From assembly GCA_937989795.1 (NCBI GenBank), contig CALKBB010000219.1:1-7019 (forward strand): a DNA stretch of 7,019 bases, given 5' to 3'. The notes beneath the pieces were generated by a model. It saw only the letters and a program-made list of their open reading frames with translations. It was not told the DNA's origin and did no database searches. Made by a program: the position numbers and the translations under genes. The first letter of the stretch is position 1. Every line of letters starts with the position of its first letter. This document shows positions 5,712 to 7,019 of this stretch, piece by piece. Source of the stretch: an uncultured Collinsella sp. GTDB taxonomy: Bacteria > Actinomycetota > Coriobacteriia > Coriobacteriales > Coriobacteriaceae.

Positions 5712-6248
5712 ATGTCTGATGCCGTTCGTGCCGAGAAAATCGCGCACGAGGTCGACTATGCCGCCCACCAGCTGGCCCAGGCGGGCCGCTTGGACCTGAC
5801 GCACGAGTTTATCCAGCATGGCGACGTGACGGTCTATGCACATGTGACTTCGGTAGCGCGGGCGAGCCTGTCCTTTGCCGAACGCTTGGGCCGTGTTGGC
5901 ATTTCGGTCGACCGTGCATCGCTGTTGCGCGGAGCCTTGTTACACGATTACTTTCTCTACGATTGGCATGACCCCGATCCGAGCCATCGACTGCACGGAT
6001 TTCGGCATCCATTTTTTGCCCTGGCACGTGCCGAAGAGGATTTTGAGCTGACGCCGCGCGAACGGAATATTATCGCGCGACATATGTTTCCGCTGGTGCC
6101 GGTGCCGCCGACGTGTCGCGAGGCATGGATTGTGTGCCTGGCTGATAAGTGGTGCGCACTGTGCGAGACGGTCGCCGGCCGTCTGCCGCGCAAGGACGAG
6201 GCTGACGATGGCATGAGTAAAGCATCGAGCGAAAAGAGGAGAGGGTAG
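5712..6248 (+). CDS. HD-domain protein, putative metal-dependent phosphohydrolase
   Basis: This predicted soluble protein of 178 residues carries the HD superfamily metal-site pattern: H44 in VYAHVTSVAR, H78-D79 in LLRGALLHDYFLYDW, H124 in IIARHMFPL, and D145 in VCLADKW. H95 and H99 in the LHGFRHP segment may add further ligands. HD proteins hydrolyse phosphate esters or nucleotides, but the substrate of this subgroup is unknown to me. The HD core spans about residues 35-150; the last 20 residues are charged and probably disordered. The preceding 228-base intergenic region has no convincing promoter; a weak extended -10 (TGGTAGATT, 5636-5644) is the best I see. The stop codon lies three bases before the next gene, so the two are co-transcribed and possibly functionally linked. 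Confidence 0.5.
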   Translation: MSDAVRAEKIAHEVDYAAHQLAQAGRLDLTHEFIQHGDVTVYAHVTSVARASLSFAERLGRVGISVDRASLLRGALLHDYFLYDWHDPDPSHRLHGFRHPFFALARAEEDFELTPRERNIIARHMFPLVPVPPTCREAWIVCLADKWCALCETVAGRLPRKDEADDGMSKASSEKRRG

Positions 6249-6251
6249 ACG

Positions 6252-7019
6252 GTGGAAACCGCGATTGATATGGCGTTTGGCGGCGCGACGCTTGCCGCCT
6301 GTCCACTCTCGGCACTGGTGCTCTCGTTTGCCTTTTACGGGTTTTGCGGCTGGGCATGGGAGTCGACAGTATGCGCCATGCTTAACCAAGGACGCTTCGC
6401 CAACAGCGGATTCTTGCTGGGGCCGTGTTGTCCTATCTATGGTGTGGGCGGCATCGCCTGCTGGCTTTTGCTGCGCGGGATTCCGGATGCCTCGGGCCAG
6501 TTTGTCGCGGCGGCGCTTGTATGCAGCGTAATCGAGTACAGCGTGGGCCTTCTATTGGAAAAGACAACAGGCGCGCGCTTTTGGGATTACTCGCACCTGC
6601 CGTTTAATTTGCATGGACGCATCTGTCTGTACTGGGCCTGCGCGTTTGGCCTGGGTGCGCTGTGCATTTGTCGCGTAGTGGAACCGGCGGTGTTGGGCTT
6701 GCTCGGCCATTTGCCGGTGCTGATTGTGCGGCTGTCCGCCTTTATCGTCGCGGTCGCGATGATGGTCGATGCAGTGTGCTCGTTGGCCAGTTGGCACCGC
6801 CTGTCCGATCAACTGGAGCGTGTGCGTGCCGACCTTGCCGACCGCATCAATGAGTCGCTTGCCGATGCGTCTGACTCCATGCTCGAACGTATTCCCGATT
6901 CGACGATTGACTCGGTGGCACAGACGCATATCCGCAGTCGTGCCGTTAACGCGTGGCTGGCGGAGCTGGGCGATGCGGTGCTGATATACACCGAAAAGGC
7001 AAAAAAAGAGGGCATAGAG
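6252..7019 (+). CDS. Putative ABC-transporter type IV (CmpB-like) membrane protein, partial
   Basis: The reading frame is open from a GTG at 6252 to the right edge (256 codons). It carries the hallmark blocks of the putative ABC-transporter type IV / CmpB-like family: CGWAWES (32-38), FANSGFLLGPCCPIYGVG (49-66), an IEY segment near 94, and FWDYSHLPFNLHGRICL (110-126). Hydrophobic segments lie near 19-36, 62-76, 84-103, 124-142 and 154-178. After the last one, a hydrophilic, probably helical tail starts at about residue 183 and continues past the window. GTG is chosen over the ATG at 6270 because a GAGGAGAGG element precedes it, while nothing suitable precedes the ATG. It follows the HD gene after three bases. 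Despite the family name, I know of no demonstrated transport function, and no ATPase is visible beside it. The 3' end is missing only because of the window. Confidence 0.5.
   Translation, partial: METAIDMAFGGATLAACPLSALVLSFAFYGFCGWAWESTVCAMLNQGRFANSGFLLGPCCPIYGVGGIACWLLLRGIPDASGQFVAAALVCSVIEYSVGLLLEKTTGARFWDYSHLPFNLHGRICLYWACAFGLGALCICRVVEPAVLGLLGHLPVLIVRLSAFIVAVAMMVDAVCSLASWHRLSDQLERVRADLADRINESLADASDSMLERIPDSTIDSVAQTHIRSRAVNAWLAELGDAVLIYTEKAKKEGIE

Overview
The window looks like a high-GC Gram-positive gut bacterium of the Coriobacteriia, most like Collinsella. This rests on overall composition, a glutamate-type ABC transporter resembling the corynebacterial Glu system, and protein families I recall from that group. 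No database search was possible, so the genus is an inference.

Positions 1-3132, minus strand: a four-gene polar amino acid (probably glutamate/glutamine) ABC importer, transcribed from high to low coordinates. The order is lipoprotein substrate-binding protein, permease, permease, ATPase; the ATPase runs off the left edge. A good sigma-70-type promoter lies upstream of the binding-protein gene. A strong hairpin followed by a T-rich stretch separates that gene from the permease genes, which would favour excess binding protein over membrane subunits. The two permease genes overlap by four bases.

Positions 3206-3701: about 500 bases with no intact gene. It holds (a) two hairpin repeats that both carry GGGACAGG in the loop, (b) a plus-strand -10 box, ribosome binding site and first ten or so codons of what looks like an iron-containing alcohol dehydrogenase, cut off where a perfect 16-bp inverted repeat begins, and (c) two 55-base palindromic units 80 bases apart whose arms match better between units than within each unit.

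Positions 3702-5483, minus strand: a 593-residue thiamine diphosphate enzyme of the 1-deoxy-D-xylulose-5-phosphate synthase (DXS) family, with a clear terminator. Its cofactor and catalytic residues are present. The residues that in E. coli DXS bind the glyceraldehyde-3-phosphate phosphate group are replaced, and a loop of about 32 residues is missing, so its true reaction is open.

Positions 5712-7019, plus strand: diverging from the DXS-like gene, an HD-domain putative phosphohydrolase is followed three bases later by a membrane protein of the putative ABC-transporter type IV (CmpB-like) family that runs off the right edge. The 228-base divergent intergenic region contains a LacI-type operator-like palindrome.

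The most unusual points are the DXS-like enzyme with an altered acceptor pocket and the repeat-rich scar between it and the transporter operon.
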